64,000 bases of DNA from Planctomycetota bacterium. Lineage in GTDB: Bacteria; Planctomycetota; UBA1135; UBA2386. The position numbers and the translations under genes were made by a program. The DNA lies in the NCBI GenBank assembly GCA_020638655.1, contig JACKIC010000005.1, positions 1 to 64,000 on the forward strand, read 5' to 3'. Positions 62,509 through 64,000 of the stretch are shown one piece after another. The notes beneath the pieces were generated by a model, which was not told the DNA's origin, did no database searches, and was given only the letters and a program-made list of their open reading frames with translations. Every line of letters starts with the position of its first letter. Position 1 is the stretch's first letter.

Positions 62509-63416
62509 GGGCCGATCAGCTCGAGCACGGTGCGCAGCCCCGGCGGCACGTAGCCCATGCCGCAGCCCGGACACGGGTCGCCGTCGAAGACCCTCGCCGT
62601 CACCCCGAGCGGCACGCGCTCGGGCTCGAGCTCGACGATCTCGGCGGACAGCTGCGGCTGCTTCTCGGCGTCGAAGTGCACGAGCGCCGGTCCGACACCG
62701 GGCAACGCGCTGCGCAGTCGGGCGAGCCGCTGGCCACGCTCTTCGAACACCTTGGCGCGCTGCTCGTCGGACAACTCGCCCGCGAGGCGCTGCCTGAGCT
62801 CGCGCACCGCGCGCAGGTCCGCCGCCAGGGCCGGCGGCACGTTCACCTGTCGCGGCGCCAGCGCCTCGGGCGACATCAACTGCTCGCCGACACGTTCGAC
62901 GAAGGCGTCGCGATCGAGCAGATCGAGCCGCCAGCCGCGCACGCGGCGACCGTCCTCGCCGCACAACACGACCGTCTCTCCCCCCTCGGCGCCGCACGCC
63001 TCGGCGCTGGCGAACACCGGCACCGCCAACGCGAACAGCGCCTGGGTGCGACTCGGCTCCGGCATCCCGCGGCCGGCGCGTTCGGGGGCGCGCAACAGCT
63101 GGACCTGCCGCAACAACACCTCGCGCTGCGTGCGCATCGGCGGCAGCGAGCGCTCGTCGAACGACAGCATGCCGAGCTTGCGTTCGGCGTCGCAGGTCTT
63201 GCTGACCGTGTCGGCGTCGGTGCGAGCACCCTTGGCGGGCACGACGAACGCGAGGATCGGCGCCTTGTGTTGCTTGGCGAGGCGCAGCGCCTCGGGCCAG
63301 GCCTTGGCGAGCGGCACCCCCTGCGGCTGCGTGAAAGCCCCCGTGGGCAGGGCGTTCTGCGCGGCGAGGCTGGCGGCGAACGTGAGGAGCAGGGCTGCGG
63401 TCGAGGTCGGGTTCAT
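62505..63416 (-). CDS. Secreted thioredoxin-like protein with a C-terminal CPGCG motif, candidate MNIO substrate
   Basis: The 303-residue product starts at ATG 63416 with a signal peptide (STAALLLTFAASLAAQ). Residues about 35-180 resemble a thioredoxin-like fold (AWPEALRLAKQHKAPILAFV) but lack the CxxC site. Cysteines fall at about 75, 141, 152, 282 and 285. The last two form DPCPGCGMGYVPPG at the C-terminus. The gene is translationally coupled to the MNIO gene, so the C-terminal cysteine motif is a candidate modification site. Known MNIO precursors are much shorter, and no family was recognised for this one. Confidence 0.72.
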   Translation of the reverse strand: MNPTSTAALLLTFAASLAAQNALPTGAFTQPQGVPLAKAWPEALRLAKQHKAPILAFVVPAKGARTDADTVSKTCDAERKLGMLSFDERSLPPMRTQREVLLRQVQLLRAPERAGRGMPEPSRTQALFALAVPVFASAEACGAEGGETVVLCGEDGRRVRGWRLDLLDRDAFVERVGEQLMSPEALAPRQVNVPPALAADLRAVRELRQRLAGELSDEQRAKVFEERGQRLARLRSALPGVGPALVHFDAEKQPQLSAEIVELEPERVPLGVTARVFDGDPCPGCGMGYVPPGLRTVLELIGP

Positions 63417-63498
63417 GGCGGCGGCGCTCGGACGCAGGCTCCCCGAGCAGGTTCCGTAGTGTAGCGAGGTGGCACGAACGCGCGGTGCGACGGCGCGT

Positions 63499-63897
63499 TC
63501 AGTCGGCCGCTTCGCCCCAGCGGGCGTTCTGCAGGACGACGCGGTAACCGTCGGCGTCGACGAAGGTCCGCCCGTGGACCTCCCAGTACGGGTTGAACGA
63601 AGCTGCCGGCAGGAAGCCCGCCGCCACCATGCGGGCGCAGGCCTCGCGCCACTGCGAGGGCTCCGGCAGATACAGCACCAGCAGGTCCTCGTCGGTCGGT
63701 GCGGGCGACACGGGGTGCCGGCGGCACACCGTGAACTCGAGGTGCCAACCGGCGCCGGGCGCGCCGAGCATCACCCCGTCGAAGCCGTCGTGGTCCTCGA
63801 ACGCGCCGAGTTGGACGAGTTGCAGGCCCTCGCCGTACATGCGGCGAGCACGCGCGAGGTCGGTGACGGGGCGGGCGATTCGCAGGTGCGTGACCAT
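63499..63897 (-). CDS. VOC family protein
   Basis: The 132-residue product starts at ATG 63897; ATG 63957 would add 20 residues. The N-module has VTHLRIARPVTDLARARRMY with the His ligand, and the C-module ends VHGRTFVDADGYRVVLQNARWG. This is the glyoxalase/bleomycin resistance fold; the substrate is unknown. It is not obviously part of the neighbouring MNIO operon. Positions 63898-64000 hold nothing I can assign. Confidence 0.85.
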   Translation of the reverse strand: MVTHLRIARPVTDLARARRMYGEGLQLVQLGAFEDHDGFDGVMLGAPGAGWHLEFTVCRRHPVSPAPTDEDLLVLYLPEPSQWREACARMVAAGFLPAASFNPYWEVHGRTFVDADGYRVVLQNARWGEAAD

Positions 63898-64000
63898 CGG
63901 ACCCGATCGTAGGGCGCCGTCGCCCTTCCGGCCCTGGCGATCGGCGACGATGCGCACCCAGCAACACGGGCAGCCGCGCGGGAAACGTGCGAGATCGCAT

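Overview
The window reads as chromosomal DNA of a GC-rich, Gram-negative bacterium, most likely a deep-branching planctomycete. Reasons: lipid A genes (an LpxL-type acyltransferase and LpxK), a McsA-McsB-ClpC locus, a YdjY-domain lipoprotein, a DUF6677-type membrane protein, several large secreted HEAT-repeat proteins and many lipoproteins. The taxon is inferred from gene content; no rRNA is present.

Positions 1-10,926 are an integron gene-cassette array. I find 24 attC sites (68-136 bp), all on the + strand. Each opens with an RYYYAAC-like core (R'') and closes with a GTTRRRY-like core (R'), and each follows a short + strand gene. The attC sites come in a short class (68-72 bp) and a long class (89-136 bp), with near-identical copies of the long form. 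Cassette products are small and mostly unknown: membrane proteins, lipoproteins, a probable Clp N-domain protein, a zinc-ribbon-like protein and an immunity-like protein. No integrase or attI lies in the window; from the array polarity they should lie to the left. Several attC cores are decayed, including the two at the right end.

Positions 11,084-15,530 hold small hypothetical genes, a frameshifted quinone oxidoreductase, a DUF4242 protein, a VOC protein and tRNA-Arg(TCT). Positions 15,568-26,965 are mostly - strand: fabD, lpxK and an LpxL-type gene, a secreted protein, a lone PilX-like + strand gene, then a five-gene chain joined by 4-base overlaps (asparaginase II, nnrD, HEAT protein, YdjY lipoprotein, lipoprotein). 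Positions 27,046-38,516 carry a bifunctional-nuclease-family gene, two tRNA-Ser genes, a carboxypeptidase-regulatory-like protein, a small Rv0078B-like antitoxin gene, a two-component pair whose kinase lacks the usual N-box asparagines, a HEAT protein and a HipBA module.

Positions 38,668-46,309 are a + strand block: lipoprotein, murD, mcsA, mcsB, clpC and dprA, with a strong terminator between clpC and dprA. Positions 46,318-58,132 are - strand: small membrane proteins, an alpha/beta hydrolase, a C45-type peptidase, class I fructose-bisphosphate aldolase, a CAP-like secreted protein, a HEAT-vWA protein and a beta-propeller lipoprotein. A SLC13/TrkA-C transporter and a prolyl-aminopeptidase-like lipoprotein follow on the + strand.

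The last block (61,295-63,416, - strand) is the best candidate for something new. It has a DUF692/MNIO-type enzyme, a short HvfC-like partner, and a translationally coupled 303-residue secreted thioredoxin-like protein ending in a CPGCG motif, which could be the substrate of a peptide- or protein-modifying system unlike the known small MNIO precursors.
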